DNA of 64,000 nt, taken from assembly GCA_963682025.1 (NCBI GenBank), contig OY821519.1, forward strand, positions 95,252,585 to 95,316,584, in the 5' to 3' direction. The notes beneath the pieces were generated by a model. That model saw nothing but the letters and a program-made list of their open reading frames with translations. It did no database searches and was not told the DNA's origin. Below are positions 11,343 to 22,739 of the stretch, in pieces. The first letter of the stretch is position 1; every line of letters starts with the position of its first letter. Origin of the DNA: Cordilura impudica (lineage: Eukaryota; Arthropoda; Insecta; Diptera; Scathophagidae). Position numbers and translations under genes: made by a program.

Positions 11343-11858
11343 TCTTTAGCTTGATATTTATTTGCTTCAATTCATTTTTCAGCAATAACTCAAAAACCAT
11401 TATTGATTTCTCATTCCATTCTTAGGCAAATTACTTCAGCACATGAACTTTGATTAATTTGATCGAATAAAGATGGCAAAAAATTTTAATTTTTCCCGAT
11501 TTTATTAAAACAATGTTTTGAATAGCATAACATATTCAAGGCAGATGATTATAATTTATTTGGAGTACAAGAGCTGGATACATATGAGTAACATTTTTAA
11601 TATTAAATCAGTATTTTTTATTCCATTTGCAACATGGATATTAATAAAAATTATTTATTTAAGCCTTAGCTACATTTTTGCAGAAGAATGAAATGAGAAA
11701 TCATCAATGGTTCCTGAGTTATAGCTGAAGAACTAAGCAAACAAACATCAAAATAAGGAAACAATATAAAAGGACATACAAAAAAGTTAGGGCTAATAAT
11801 TTCTCTGGCGGAATTTCTCATCCCCCTAGACAATGACCCTGAAAATGTTACACAGTGT
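11343..11858. mobile_element. MITE family D, left-truncated copy
   Basis: Shares TTTCTCATTCCATTCTT, a central GATGATTATAATTTATTTGG, ATGAGTAACATTTTTAATAT, GAATGAAATGAGAAATCATC and GAGTTATAGCTGAAGAACTA with the complete copy at 35.86-36.33 kb. It ends in CACAGTG at 11851-11857. Its left terminal repeat is missing at the junction with the INE-1-like element. Confidence 0.65.
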
Positions 11859-12730
11859 TATCAATATCGCAGTCACTAATTCCATGGTTTTTTTTAGAAA
11901 TCAAAATCACAATTTGTGAGTAATTTATTTTTGCCTGTATGTCAATTATTTGTTGATGTAATTATTTTCTTATAATTTTAACATATTAGAAGAGTTTTTA
12001 TTTTAGTTTTATAAGCTTTTTACTATCAATTTATTTTATTGTTCACTATATTATAGTTAGGAATACAATAATTTTGATATATAAACGTTAAGAGTTTAGC
12101 CAGTTTTGACTATTCAACTTAAATACATAGTTTATATGAGGTATTATAGAGCTTTTTACTATTTTTAAATAAATCTTCCATATCATGAAAAATCGAGAGA
12201 TTTTTGAATTTATAAAGTGCAGAAACGTATTTGTTTATTTGTCAATTTACATTTATTTAATTTAAGGGCGGGGTAAAGTTTTAAAGGCGAAAAAAGGCGT
12301 ATTTTCAAGGTACGAATAATGTTAAATTATTTTTTCATACACGTTGTAGCATAACATTTGAAGTATCTTTGAAAAAATGTTAATAAATAAGAACATCACA
12401 ACTCGTTACCGGATCATGTGAAACATAAAAATCGAAATTCGTTTAAAAGGCGATATGTTTCCCTAGGTAGCCAGGAAGAGTTTTTTTTTTGTGGCATTTT
12501 GAAGTGAAAAACACGATTTTTTGCTACAAAATTTCGGTGAATTTGTTGTTAAAAAATTGGAAAAAAAAAATGTTGATTTATGTGTAGAAAGAGTGTATAA
12601 AATTTCAGAAGGATCGGTCAAATATATTTTGAGTTATGATGCTCAAGGACTTCAAAAATGTTGTTTGCGAGAAAATTGATTTAAACCAAAATTTAAACCC
12701 TTAAACCAAATCAGAAGATGCAAGGAAAAA
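11859..12730. other. AT-rich spacer, no gene seen
   Basis: No ORF or repeat family I can name. Confidence 0.4.
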
Positions 12731-13943
12731 AACAAGTAAGAAAATTATAGTCGGTCTAGCCCGAATATGCGATACCCTATACCATGGTTAAGAGACCCTA
12801 TCTCTTCAGTCCAACTAATTGGATATAGCAAATATGCATAAACCAAATTTGAGTGGCATTTTTATAAATTTTTTCGCTGCAGAAATGAAAAAGTTCATAT
12901 CGGACACTATATTTAAATGGGGACTAGGTCGAAAAATGGACCGATCCTGACCATATTTGGTAAAGTCACTTATACTTTGAAAAAATATATACAAACCAAT
13001 TTTTAGAAAAATCTGTGCAATATTTTTGTTTTTTGATAGATTTAAGTGAAGATCGGGAAGCAGCTCTATATGGGGCCTATGACTAAGAATTTTCCTGTTG
13101 GCAGTATTTTTGAACTACTGATTAATGGATGTAATAAACACATACAAACCCAATTTAACTGAGATCTATATGATAATTTGGAACTTATGGCAATTTATGT
13201 CGATTTCATAGGGTTCATTTGTATGGACCGATTCTCACCAGTTCATCCCATGGCCGGTGGAAGCTTATATACCAAATTTCATCAAAATATGTACATACTT
13301 CCGACCTGTAGTTTGATTACAAGCTTTACATGAACACACAGACGGACGGACGGACGGACGGAAATTGCTATTTCAACTCAAAAAGTGATTCTGAGTCGAT
13401 CGGTAAGTCATTTATACTTTGAAAAAATATATACATACCAAATTTGAAAGGAATCCGTGCAATATTTTTGCTTTTTGATAGATTTAAGTGAAGATCGGGA
13501 AGCAGCTCTATATGGGGCCTATGACTAAGAGTTGTCCGATAGGGATCATTTTTGGACTACTGATTAATGGATGTAATATATACATACAAACGCAATTTGA
13601 CTAAGATTTGTATGATAATTTGGGTCTTATGGCAATATATGTTGATTTCATAGGGGTCATTTGTATGGGGGCTAGCGTTCATCCCATGGCCGATAGAAGA
13701 TCAAATACCAAATTTCATCAAAATATATTCATATTTGCGACCTGCAGTTTGATTACAAGCTTTACATGGACACACAGATGGACGGACGGACGGACGGACG
13801 GACGGACATCGTTAAATCGAATCAGATAGTGATTCTGATTCGATCGGTATAATTAAAGATGGGTGTAGGTCAAATATTATTGGTTGTTACAAACAGCAGC
13901 ACAAAGTCATTATACCCAAATCACATAATGGTATAGGGTATAA
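12731..13943 (-). mobile_element. INE-1-like element, family 1, copy 2, internally duplicated
   Basis: On the minus strand it reads from the TATACCC end (13943) to the AACAAGTAAG cap (12731). The segment covering TCATTTATACTTTG through GATTCTGAGTCGATCGG occurs twice (about 12965-13402 and 13403-13840), so two copies are fused or an internal segment was duplicated in tandem. Each half has its own CGGACGGA tract (13340s and 13780s). Confidence 0.8.
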
Positions 13944-14166
13944 TTACTGATCATCCGTGAAATGGAATATATAAAATAATGTCAATTATCAATATATAAA
14001 TATATATCAATATCAATATCAATATATCTAAATTGATAAAATACTATGTGACTGTCTTCTAAATTCATCAGCACTATTAATTTCTGTTTATTGTTATTAA
14101 AAAAAAATTATAAAACCACAAGGCAATTTTATGAAATTTTTTTCTATTTCGAGGTTTTGTTAATAA

Positions 14167-14933
14167 CTAGCAGACTGCAGCGCTCGAAATTCGAGTGCAA
14201 TTTCTAGGCAACTTTATTTTTCAACTTAGCCAATTCACAAACCAACACTTTTTTGTTTTATTATTGTGAATGAAGATAATAAACTCATTAACAAACCCAT
14301 TAACAATTTTAATAAACACACATATCACCTGTACCTCTAAAGTGAGTCAAACTCAAAATTTTTCAATTTTCACTTTTTGCAAGGAAAAGATAAACAGTGG
14401 TCATATCTATCCACTGTAAAAATCTTACATCGGTTTTTCTAGTCTTTCATAAAAAAAATTACAGCTGTAACCCTCTTTGTGTTATTAGAGTAGCTTCTTT
14501 AGAATCCAGTAAAAAGACATATTTTGAACTGCACCCAAAAAATTTTTTATTTTTGATGACCACTAAAAAATCGCAAAAACAGCTACTGTTGTATACTTAT
14601 TATTCGCAATTCTTTGCAATGAAATAACTGTTTTTAAATTTTATAGTAAATATTTAAAAAAAAGTTTTTTGCCTCTACTGAAAACTTGTAAATTTTGAGT
14701 TGACTCACTTTAGAGGTACAGGTGCGATATGTATAATTTTATGTATGGATGTGTTAGTAGCAACTTTAAATGCAATTTTCTCAAAATGAAGGAAAAAATT
14801 TAAAAATCTGTAAATCTGGTGACCAGCTAAAAAGAAATACCTTTCAAATAATATACGCTTGGTCAAAATCGGGTTAAAACGGTAGAACAAAACATCGGTC
14901 ACAAGAAATCGCCTAGCCTATTAATATTATAGA
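14167..14933 (-). mobile_element. Helitron-like element A1, with nested MITE
   Basis: Minus-strand Helitron. The 5' end is TCTATAATATTAATAGGCTA (from 14933). The 3' end is hairpin CTCGAATTTCGAG, then CGCTGCAGTCTGCTAG|T (14167). It is the same family as 29.7, 35.4 and 49.4 kb, whose uninterrupted length is about 360-370 bp. The extra length here is one nested TIR element at 14326-14724. Non-coding. Confidence 0.8.
14326..14724. mobile_element. 399-bp MITE nested in Helitron A1
   Basis: Inverted ends CACCTGTACCTCTAAAGTGA (14326) and its complement ending at 14724, extending about 35 bases through GTCAA-CTCAAAATTT. Comparing with the uninterrupted Helitron copies shows the Helitron resuming immediately on both sides. 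No clear target duplication. ORFs at 14397-14627 and 14705-14902 are incidental. Confidence 0.8.
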
Positions 14934-15290
14934 TAATATTGCTTACAATTTTCATATTAATGAAAGCAAATAAGTACTCTAAAATAGAAAAACAACTGAA
15001 TATTTAATGAATCATTTTTTAATTTCATTATTTTTTATAAAAATAAAAGAATCCTATTTTCGATCTTTATCAATGTGTACTCATATACAAACATATTTGT
15101 TTCAAAGTTGTTTTATATTTTAGTTTGTTATATTGGAAGAGGCTTAAATAGTATAAATTTTGATTGAATTCTCATTTGGTTGTTTTCAGCAAATATATAT
15201 GAATTTAACTTTTTACTAAACAAACTATCTACTGCTTTTGGTTACTAATAAGGGTTGGTGACTCTTACCGAAACAGCTGTATAACCTGTC

Positions 15291-15630
15291 AAATCAAATT
15301 TGAGAAAAATATATGCAATATTTTCGTTTTTGATAGGTTTAAGTGAATATTGGGAAGCAGCTGTATATGGGGGCTATGACTAAGAATTGTCCTATAAGGT
15401 TTATTTTTGGACTACTGATTAATAGATGTAATAAACACACACCAAAACCCAATTTGCTCTTGTGATAATTTGGATTTTATTGCAATTTTAGTCGATCTCA
15501 TAGGGGTCATTTGCATGTGAGTAGATCTGACGGACGGACGGACGGACATCGCCAAAATGACTCAGAAATTGATTCGGTATAATGAAGGATGGCACAAATT
15601 CGTTATACCCTGACTACATAGTGGGTATAA
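15291..15630 (-). mobile_element. INE-1-like element, family 1, copy 3 (short)
   Basis: Minus-strand copy lacking the 3' hairpin; it keeps the middle boxes, a GGACGGACGG tract near 15535 and a degenerate TATACCC end (CCCTGACTACATAGTGGGTA). Followed at 15640-15776 by a fragment of MITE family D ending near CACAGTGTTATCAG. Confidence 0.7.
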
Positions 15631-15639
15631 AAACATAAA

Positions 15640-15776
15640 AGGTCATGAGAGAGTTTGTGGAGGTTTTACTATACTGACCTAGTACTTTCATCCTGACTTG
15701 GAATTTCTTATCCCCAAAATGGCTATTGCACAGTGTTATCAGTGAAAGTAAAACTTCTTGGAGCAACACAAATGAA
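15640..15776. mobile_element. MITE family D fragment
   Basis: Carries ACTATACTGACCTAGTACTT, TCATCCTGACTTGGAATTTC, TATCCCC and GCACAGTGTTATCA, which match the right end of the copy at 35.86-36.33 kb and the 11.8-kb copy. Confidence 0.6.
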
Positions 15777-16581
15777 AACAAGTAAGAAAATAATAGTCGG
15801 TCTAGTCCGACTATGCAATACCCTATACCATACGTTTAGAGACCCTTTCTCTCAGGCCCAACTAACTGGATATAGAAAATAAGCATAAACCAAATTTGAG
15901 TGGGATTTTTATTAATTTTTTAGCTGCAGATATGAAAGAGTTCATATCGGATGCTATATCTATATGGGGACTAGGCCCAAAAATGGACCGATCCTGACCA
16001 TGTTTGGTAAGGTCTCTTGTATTTTGCAAAAATATATACAAACAAAATTTGAGAAGAGTTAGTGCAATATTTTTGTTTTTTGATAGATTTAAGTGAAGAT
16101 CGGGGAGCAGCTCTATATGAAGCCTATGACTAAGAGTTGTCCCAGGGATCATTTTTGGACTACTGATTAGTTGATATAATACACACATACAAACCCAATT
16201 TGACTAAGATATACATATGTGATAATTTGGATCTTATGGCAATTTAAGTCGATTTCATAGGTGTCATTTTTATGGGGGCTAGGACTGAACATAGACTGAT
16301 TCTCACCAATTTCAATAGCGTTCATCCTATGGCTAACGGAAGCTTATATACCAAATTTCATCAAAATGTATTCGTATTTGCGACCTGCAGTTTGATTACA
16401 AACTTTACATGGACACACAGACGGACGGACGGACGGATGGACGGACTTCGTTAAATCGAATCAGATAGTGATTCTGATTCGATCGGTATAATAAAAGATG
16501 GGTATAGGTCAAATATTTTTGATAGTTACAAACAGCAGCACAAAGTCATTATACCCAAACCACATAGTGGTATTGGGTATA
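15777..16581 (-). mobile_element. INE-1-like element, family 1, copy 4 (near full length)
   Basis: From AACAAGTAAG at 15777 through hairpin AGTCGGTCTAGTCCGACT, ATACCCTATACCAT (subterminal inverted repeat partner) to the TCCG tract near 16425 and CCACATAGTGGTATTGGGTA at 16580. About 805 bp. The 108-codon minus ORF inside it is a by-product shared by other copies. Confidence 0.85.
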
Positions 16582-18822
16582 ATTAATTGTAAGTCTCGAA
16601 GTTCTACAGCAACGATCTTTAGAAGACATAAATAAAATTATCAAATCAGAAATGACGTACTTTATAGTCATAACAAATACCAATTGACCTATAACTAATT
16701 TAGATTCTTACAACCAACAAGTGTCGAATCATAAATAGTGTTTTCGGCACATTATCAAATAATGAGAGCCTAAATACGGTATAGTTTTAGAGTGTTTTTC
16801 ATAAGTTTAATTAAATAAAAATAAACTTCAATAAAATATTTTGCAATAAATTTGAACTTGGTATCACTAAAGGTCAAAAGTGTGAATGATTGAATTTGTA
16901 AGCTTTCCATTCTAAATAAATGTCCTTTAATGATACGATCAGCTTACACTGTTGATTTAACAGTTATTGGCAAAATAATGGTCTTGACCATTTTTGATCC
17001 TCTAAGTCAAACCGCCCTGGCTTTACTCATTAACAATGTCCAGTATTTAATAGATCTTATTTTTATCATAATTTTACCCGATAATGTGCTGGGAAGCCAA
17101 GAAAATACCTGTAGCAGAAATAGGAAAAACCTTTTTGAAACCGAGATTGCATAACTAGAAAAAAATACTGGTCCTTTAAATATTTCTTTTGACACAATCA
17201 CTAAGTGTCCTGGCCAAGTGAGTCACTAATGCTTTGGCCGGCCACTGTACTCGTAGATACATGTCATGTTATTATATTTTGCTTTATTTCCCTTTCTCTT
17301 TTTTTAGTTCCTTTCGAATATACACAAGATGGTAAATGAAAAATCTAAACATTTTGTAATGTTTAAATGCATGTAGCAAAAACATAAATAAATTGTGGTA
17401 AGAATGCAATGTTATTTTGTAATGTTCAATTTTCACAGTTTCTAATGGTTGCAATTTGCAAACACAAGAATTCACTTTAAAAATTATTTGTAAATAGTTT
17501 TTTGATATTAGACAATAAAACTAATCTATATTTTATATATTTGAGGATTTGATATAAAGCTTTAGCAGTAATCTATTGATGGAGAATGGAATAAACAATC
17601 AACCGTCTTAATTGATTAATCATAATAAAATATTTGAAAATTGTAAATCATATTGTTGAATGGAAAGAAGAACAATTTTTCTAGATACAGTTTTGCTATT
17701 TATACCACTCTGTGGGCAGATTTTCTTCACTTACAACCTTATAATCAAAATTTCTTTTAAAGTTAAAGTACTCTAGATAGCAAAATTAGTTCAGTTTAGC
17801 AATCAATGTTCACAAATAAAAAAAAAAACTAATTCAATTGATGCATCTAAATTGAAAGCAGTATAAAATGCTTCGACACTAAATACTGGGGATTGCAACA
17901 ACAAACTATATTAGAACGACATATTTTAAGAAGAAAATATAAAATCAGATATTGTGGTGGATTGTTGGTTACTATGATAAAAATAATATAGTGTTTAAAA
18001 TTATTTTTCGGTTGTAACAAAAGAACTGCAAACTTTTTTATGTTTTGGTATTTTTGGCCAAAAGAAAAATTAAATTCTGTTATAACAAATCAATCTGGTG
18101 ATTGGGTTAAATACAATCGAATTTTTAATTTATTTTCCATTTTGGGAAAATTAATAAAAAAAATGAAAAACTATATCTGAAAATTTATTTAGTTTTAAAC
18201 ACTTAAATAAAATACATTAAAACAGATTCTATGATTGGGTAAGTTCCTTAGCATCTGGTCAGTTTTTTTTATTATTGTTGTTAGTATTATTACTTTTTTT
18301 TTTTTGTAAGAACAATTTAAAGCAATGTTACTTCACATTCTATAGAAATACAGCTTCTACAGTTTTGTTTGTATTTTCTAAGTATTACCAGAGAATTTAT
18401 ATTGCTAACGAATGTTGGTGCAAAAATTTGCAAATATACAATTTTTAAATCAATGTTAATTTACTAAGATTTACTTTTTTAGGATTTTTATTCTGTGTGG
18501 AGAGTGAATCCTTGCAATGAAAAGAGAAATTAAAGGGTATCCGCCCCACTCAATTCCACGAAATGAGCCATTTGTCCAAGTGTCAAAACCTTGTCGATTA
18601 TACCTGACACGGTGTTTTCTGCCATATTTCTTTGCGCGAAAGTATCGACCGTGCCTTACTCGCTAAAGAAGAAAAGAAACGTCAGGATTTTTATACCCGA
18701 ATGAAAAAATTACGACTTCGTATGAACTGTACTTTGTAGTCCGCTTTTGTACCATTATTTCCATTTCAATTTTCGAAAGGAAATACCTTTCAAAAATATT
18801 TTCGTTTCGAATCGAATTACAT
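16582..18822. other. AT-rich spacer, no gene seen
   Basis: Overlapping ORFs at 16930-17201 on both strands have no domain signature. Contains T/A homopolymer runs (18292-18306). GGCCGGCC at 17236-17243 is an isolated GC-rich palindrome without a partner in reach. Confidence 0.4.
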
Positions 18823-18825
18823 AAT

Positions 18826-18946
18826 AATGACTTTGAGCTGATGTTTGTAACTACCAAAAATGTTTGATACAGACACAACTTATATTATACCGATCGGCTC
18901 AGAATCACTTTCTGAGTCGATTTAGCGATGTCCGTCCGTCTGTGTT
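18826..18946 (+). mobile_element. INE-1-like element, family 1, 5' fragment
   Basis: ATAATGACTTTGAGCTGATG, TTTGTAACTACCAAAAATGT, CTTTCTGAGTCGATTTAGCG and GTCCGTCCGTCTGTG, then an abrupt switch to TTATTTATTTATTTA. Confidence 0.75.
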
Positions 18947-19260
18947 ATTTATTTATTTATATGATTTCCCATACAACAAGATTTATAATCTTATAATTTA
19001 AGTATAGGAGTTTTACATTGAATTGAATTCGAAATTGGATTTCCATAATAATTAATGTATATATAAAAATATTAAATAATTTTAGAGCAAAACTAACAAA
19101 TAATTATAAAAAATATTACAAGTTTATACATATAAAAAGTTTTAACATATAAAAATAAATAAAAAGAATAATGAATAAAAATAAAAATAAAAAATTAAAA
19201 TAAAAAAAAACTAAAATAAAAATAGAATAAAAAATCAAAACAAAACATGAAAACAAATTT
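18947..19260. repeat. A/T-rich low-complexity block
   Basis: TTATTTA repeats at 18947-18960, then long runs of AAAATAAAAATAAAA type, especially 19140-19250. No gene. Confidence 0.6.
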
Positions 19261-19299
19261 TTTATTAAAACTCTTTCTTTCCTTATGCATTTGAGCTTT

Positions 19300-19680
19300 G
19301 AATATCTCCGTGACTGTGAGTGAATGTGTGTGACTATCTTAAAATTTATCTTTGGCCCAAGTCTATGGACAAAGTTTCAGCTCGATCGGATGCGGGGAAA
19401 TGTGTTTTAAATCACTCCGTGACTGTGCGTGACTATGCGTGACTGTGCGTGACTTTGTCGAAGTTTATCTTTCTTTACAGCAACTATATCTACCAAGTTT
19501 CAGATCGATCGGATGAGGGGAAATGACATTTAGATCACTCCGTGACTGTGTGAGCCCACGCGTAACTGTGCGTGACTACCTTGAAATTAATCAGTTACAA
19601 CAAGACCATGGGTCAAGTTTCAGATCAATTGGATAAGGGGGAATGGGGTTGCCCCACGACAGACAGAGAGATTGAGTTAA
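19300..19680. mobile_element. Family C repeat (GTGACTGTGCGTGACT type)
   Basis: Contains tandem words TCCGTGACTGTG and GCGTGACT, repeated GTTTCAGATCGATCGGATGA phrases about 120 bases apart, GGGGAATGGGGTTGCCCCAC, and a CAGACAGAGAG tract. The same GGGGCAACCCCATTCC box, in inverse order, is at 41.0 kb. The layout (phrases 'gatctgaaacttgg', then a GACAGACA tract) resembles a third INE-1-like group. The edges are not clear. Confidence 0.5.
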
Positions 19681-20159
19681 AAGAAAAAGTTTAAAAAATA
19701 ATAAAAAGAGGGAAACCCCGGAAAAAAATAAGTGTAAAAATGTAATAGTTAAGATATGTTTTTGCAAGCAAAATTCGAATGTTACGGGGGATTATATGTT
19801 GCGTATTCCATAAAGTTGCAAGCATTGAGTAAGTTTTCCCAGCAGCAGTCGTAATATGATTAGACCAAGTAAGTTTTTCATTGAAATTAATACCTAGATT
19901 CATAGCTGTTGAAACGATTTCAATTTTCTGGTTGTTTAACATAATTAGGGGTTCAAAAGGCAGTGTCGTTATTCTTCTTCAGACACTTTGACTTAGAGGA
20001 ATTGATGCATAAACCATTTGCACTTGTCCATTTATAAATCTTAAATCTCGTTCAAAAACTTTAGATAGATAAGGTAGTACGGCAATTGGACGATAATCGT
20101 TGGTAGATTTTGGGGTGGGTATGATTTTTGCGCAATTCCAACTTTGTGGGTAAATACTT

Positions 20160-20968
20160 TTTATACCCTATACCACTATGTGGTTTAGGTATAATGACTT
20201 TGTGCTGCTGTTTGTAACTACCAAAAATATTTGACCTAGACCCATCTTTTATTATACCGATCGGCTCAGAATCACTTTCTGAGTCGATTTAGCGATGTCC
20301 GTCCGTCCGACCGTCCGTCCTTCCGTTTGTCCGTCTGTGTGTCCATATAAACTTTTTAATCGAATTACAGGTCGCAAATATGAATATATTTTGATGAAAT
20401 TTGGTGTATAAGCTTTTATCGGCCATGGGATGAACGCTGTTGGAATTGGTGAAAATCAAGCCATGTTCAGACCTAGTCCCCATACAAATCACACCTATGA
20501 AATCACATAAATTGCCATAAGATCCAAATAATCACATAGATCTTAGTCAAATCGGGTTTGTATGTGTTTATTGTTTCCATTAATTAGTAGTCCAAAAAAA
20601 TCCCTATAGGACAATTCTTAGTCATAGGCCCCATATAGAGCTGATTCCCGATCTTCACATAAATCTATCAAAAAACAAAAATATTGCACAGATTTTCTCA
20701 AATTTGGTTGTGTATATTTTTTCAAAATATAAGTGACTTTGCCAAATATGGTCAGGATTGGTCAATTTTTCGACCTAGTCCCCATATAAATATAACACCC
20801 GATATGAACTTTTTCATATCTGCAGCCAAAAAATTAATAACAATGGCACTCAAATTTGGTTTATGCTTATTTTCTATATCCAATTAGTTGGACCGAAGAG
20901 ATAGGGTCTCTAAACCATGGTATAGGGTATCGTATAGTCGGTCTAGACCAACTATAATTCTTACTTGT
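20160..20968 (+). mobile_element. INE-1-like element, family 1, full copy inside LINE
   Basis: TATACCCTATACCACTATGT at 20162, GTATAATGACTTTGTGCTGC, CTTTCTGAGTCGATTTAGCG, TCCG tract (20297-20338), then the subterminal partner TGGTATAGGGTATCG at 20919, hairpin AGTCGGTCTAGACCAACT and CTTACTTGTT (20961-20970). It splits LINE codons on the minus strand; removing it lets the LINE frame continue (…FNNIIT / YPQSW…). No target duplication beyond ambiguous T bases. Confidence 0.88.
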
Positions 20969-21071
20969 TGTAATTATATTATTAAATATATACGTTATAA
21001 ATGGCAGAATATACAGTAAAACAATTTTTAAAAATTTAGGATGAATGTTATCAAGCCCAACAGCATTAAGG

Positions 21072-21363
21072 CCTAGTTAGCCACACGTTGTTAAAATGTA
21101 TCTGTACCGTAAATGTAACGTTGGCATTTGGTGCAATTATAGAACGTACAAAACGAACCAGCATGTTGCTGTGTAAAATTAACCAAACTTTATCAGCTGT
21201 TCACAAATGTCACGTACAAACGTAGCAAAAATCTATTTTCAACAGATTGGGACGTTCCGGTTACGTGACAGTTGAGTTCGGTAACTGCTCTAAATGCTTT
21301 TTCATGTAACAGAAAAAAACAGCTGACACGTTTAGTTAAGGTTACGTGTGGCTAACTAGGTCT
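21072..21363. mobile_element. Short TIR element inside LINE
   Basis: Inverted ends CCTAGTTAGCCACACGT (21073) and ACGTGTGGCTAACTAGG (to 21361), about 290 bp, non-coding. It interrupts the LINE between SCQAIKSKD and AVGLDNIHPK. Removing it restores the frame. CTAG or TA could be the duplicated target; the palindromic ends make that ambiguous. Confidence 0.75.
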
Positions 21364-21596
21364 TTCGATTTAATTGCTTGACAGCTTGAAAATACATCTT
21401 CTTGGTGTATACAACTAAAACAGAAAGAGTTGTATTGAGGGTCTATATTTGGGATATTCGTGAAAAACTCATTCATTTTATCTACATCTATTTCATTAGA
21501 CACTAATGCCGATGATTTCCCTATCCCAATTACTCGTATATATCTCCCAGTTTTCTTACTTGCTCTTATTATAATTTTCTTAGGCTTAATAAAATG

Positions 21597-21856
21597 GTAA
21601 GAAAATTATAGTCGGTCTAGGCCGAACAGTATGGACTGACGGTCTAGGCCGACTATAATTTAATTACAAGGTTTACAGGGACACACAGACAGACAGATGG
21701 ACGGACGGACACCGCTAAGTCGACTCAAAAAGTGGTTCTGTGTCGATCGGTATAATTAAAGATAGATCTGGGTCAAATATTTTAGGTAATTACAATTATC
21801 AGCACAAATTCATTATATCTTGGCCATATAGTGGTATAGGGCATAAAAGTAAGCCT
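21597..21856 (-). mobile_element. INE-1-like element, family 1, internally deleted
   Basis: Minus strand: a 5' end near 21850, boxes GACCCAGATCTATC and GTCGACTTAGCGG, the TCCG tract, then a jump straight to the 3' hairpin AGTCGGCCTAGACCG (21636-21650) and a second hairpin half at 21612, ending TTCTTAC at 21597. The middle 500 bases are missing. Confidence 0.7.
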
Positions 21857-21884
21857 TTTGTGCTCTATCCAAAATGTAATCAAC

Positions 21885-22735
21885 CTTATATATTAAAAAT
21901 ATGGAGTTTTGTATGTTTGTTTGTGATTTATAGGAGACTACTGCATATCCGGAAGGAAATATAATTGAAAAATGGAAAAGAAATGCGTGGGATCAGATCA
22001 GAGGGCGTGTCACCCCCATACAAAGTAAATAAATAAATAAAATAAATAAAAATATATCTGCAGTACTGTAATTTCAAAAGCATTTGGACTTTGTGTGAGT
22101 TCATAAATTATTAATGTGAATAGTCGGACAAAAAATGAGCGGAATCGGACCAATGGGCATGACACCTCCTATACAAAAAAATATGAAGTACTACGAAAAT
22201 GACAGTCTTTAAACGTTTGACAAGTACATTAATTACCAATGTGAGTAGTCGTGGAAAATACGAGCGGAATCGCCAAAATTAGAATCGAGAAAACCGAAAA
22301 TCGCGAAAGAAACAAAAATCGCCAAAATGAGATATCACAAATTAACAAAAAATCGTCAAAGTCAAAAATCACCAAAACCGAAAATCGCGCATAACAAAAA
22401 TCGCCAAAAAAAAAAAAAATTACCAGAACCGAAAATCGCGAATAAAAATAACACAAAAAATTAAAAATCGCCAAAATCAAAAACCACAAAAAAAGAAAAA
22501 ACGTCAAAAACAAAAATAGCCAAAAGCGAAAATTACGAATAACAAGAACTGCAAAAATCAAAAAAAAACCCCAAAATTAAAATCGCAAAAACAGAAATCG
22601 CCAAATTCAAAAATCGCAAAAAATAATAATCGGAAAATTCAAAAATTGCCAGAAATAAATAAAATAATTTTCTACAAAATGTATTCCCAGTTTTTTATTT
22701 CGTTACGATGGGTGTAGCGGAGCGCATCGGATTAC
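21885..22735 (+). mobile_element. Helitron-like element B2, degraded
   Basis: Begins near TTATATATTAAAAATATGGA, with GTATGTTTGTTTGTG, GGGCGTGTCACCCCCATACA, ATGTGAATAGTCGGACAAAA and ATGTGAGTAGTCGTGGAAAA, all shared with B1 and B3. It runs through an A-rich minisatellite to GTAGCGGAGCGCATCGG-ATTACAGCTA, a degenerate hairpin end. Confidence 0.55.
22262..22660. repeat. AAAATCGCCAAAA minisatellite
   Basis: About 400 bases of degenerate tandem words AAAATCGCCAAAA, AAAATCGCGAA and AACCGAAAATCGCG. The minus-strand ORF over 22229-22561 (hydrophobic, FLILAIFNF-type) is the complement of this repeat and not a gene. Confidence 0.8.
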
Positions 22736-22739
22736 AGCT

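Larger units (their letters stand above)
19700..21592 (-). pseudogene. Jockey-type LINE reverse-transcriptase relic, twice interrupted
   Basis: Minus-strand pieces of one non-LTR retrotransposon ORF2. From 21592 down: a pre-RT segment (KPKKIIIRASKKTGR, IDVDKMNEFFTNIP); after removal of the element at 21072-21363, AVGLDNIHPKFLKIV; after removal of the INE-1-like element at 20160-20968, YPQSWNCAKIIPTPK followed by NDYRPIAVLPYLSKVFE (RT start). Then the sequence jumps to the RT C-terminal part, NLGINFNEKLTWSNHI and RILLAKTYL (19691-19942), so the catalytic palm with YxDD is deleted. Stops and frame changes confirm decay. The surviving order matches jockey-clade LINEs of flies. No 3' tail is joined here. 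Confidence 0.8.

Noticed and set aside
16930..17201. Overlapping ORFs on both strands as a small gene
   Set aside because: No domain, no codon signal that I can judge, and no related sequence in the window.
22229..22561. 110-codon hydrophobic minus ORF, possible membrane protein
   Set aside because: Complement of the AAAATCGCCAAAA minisatellite.
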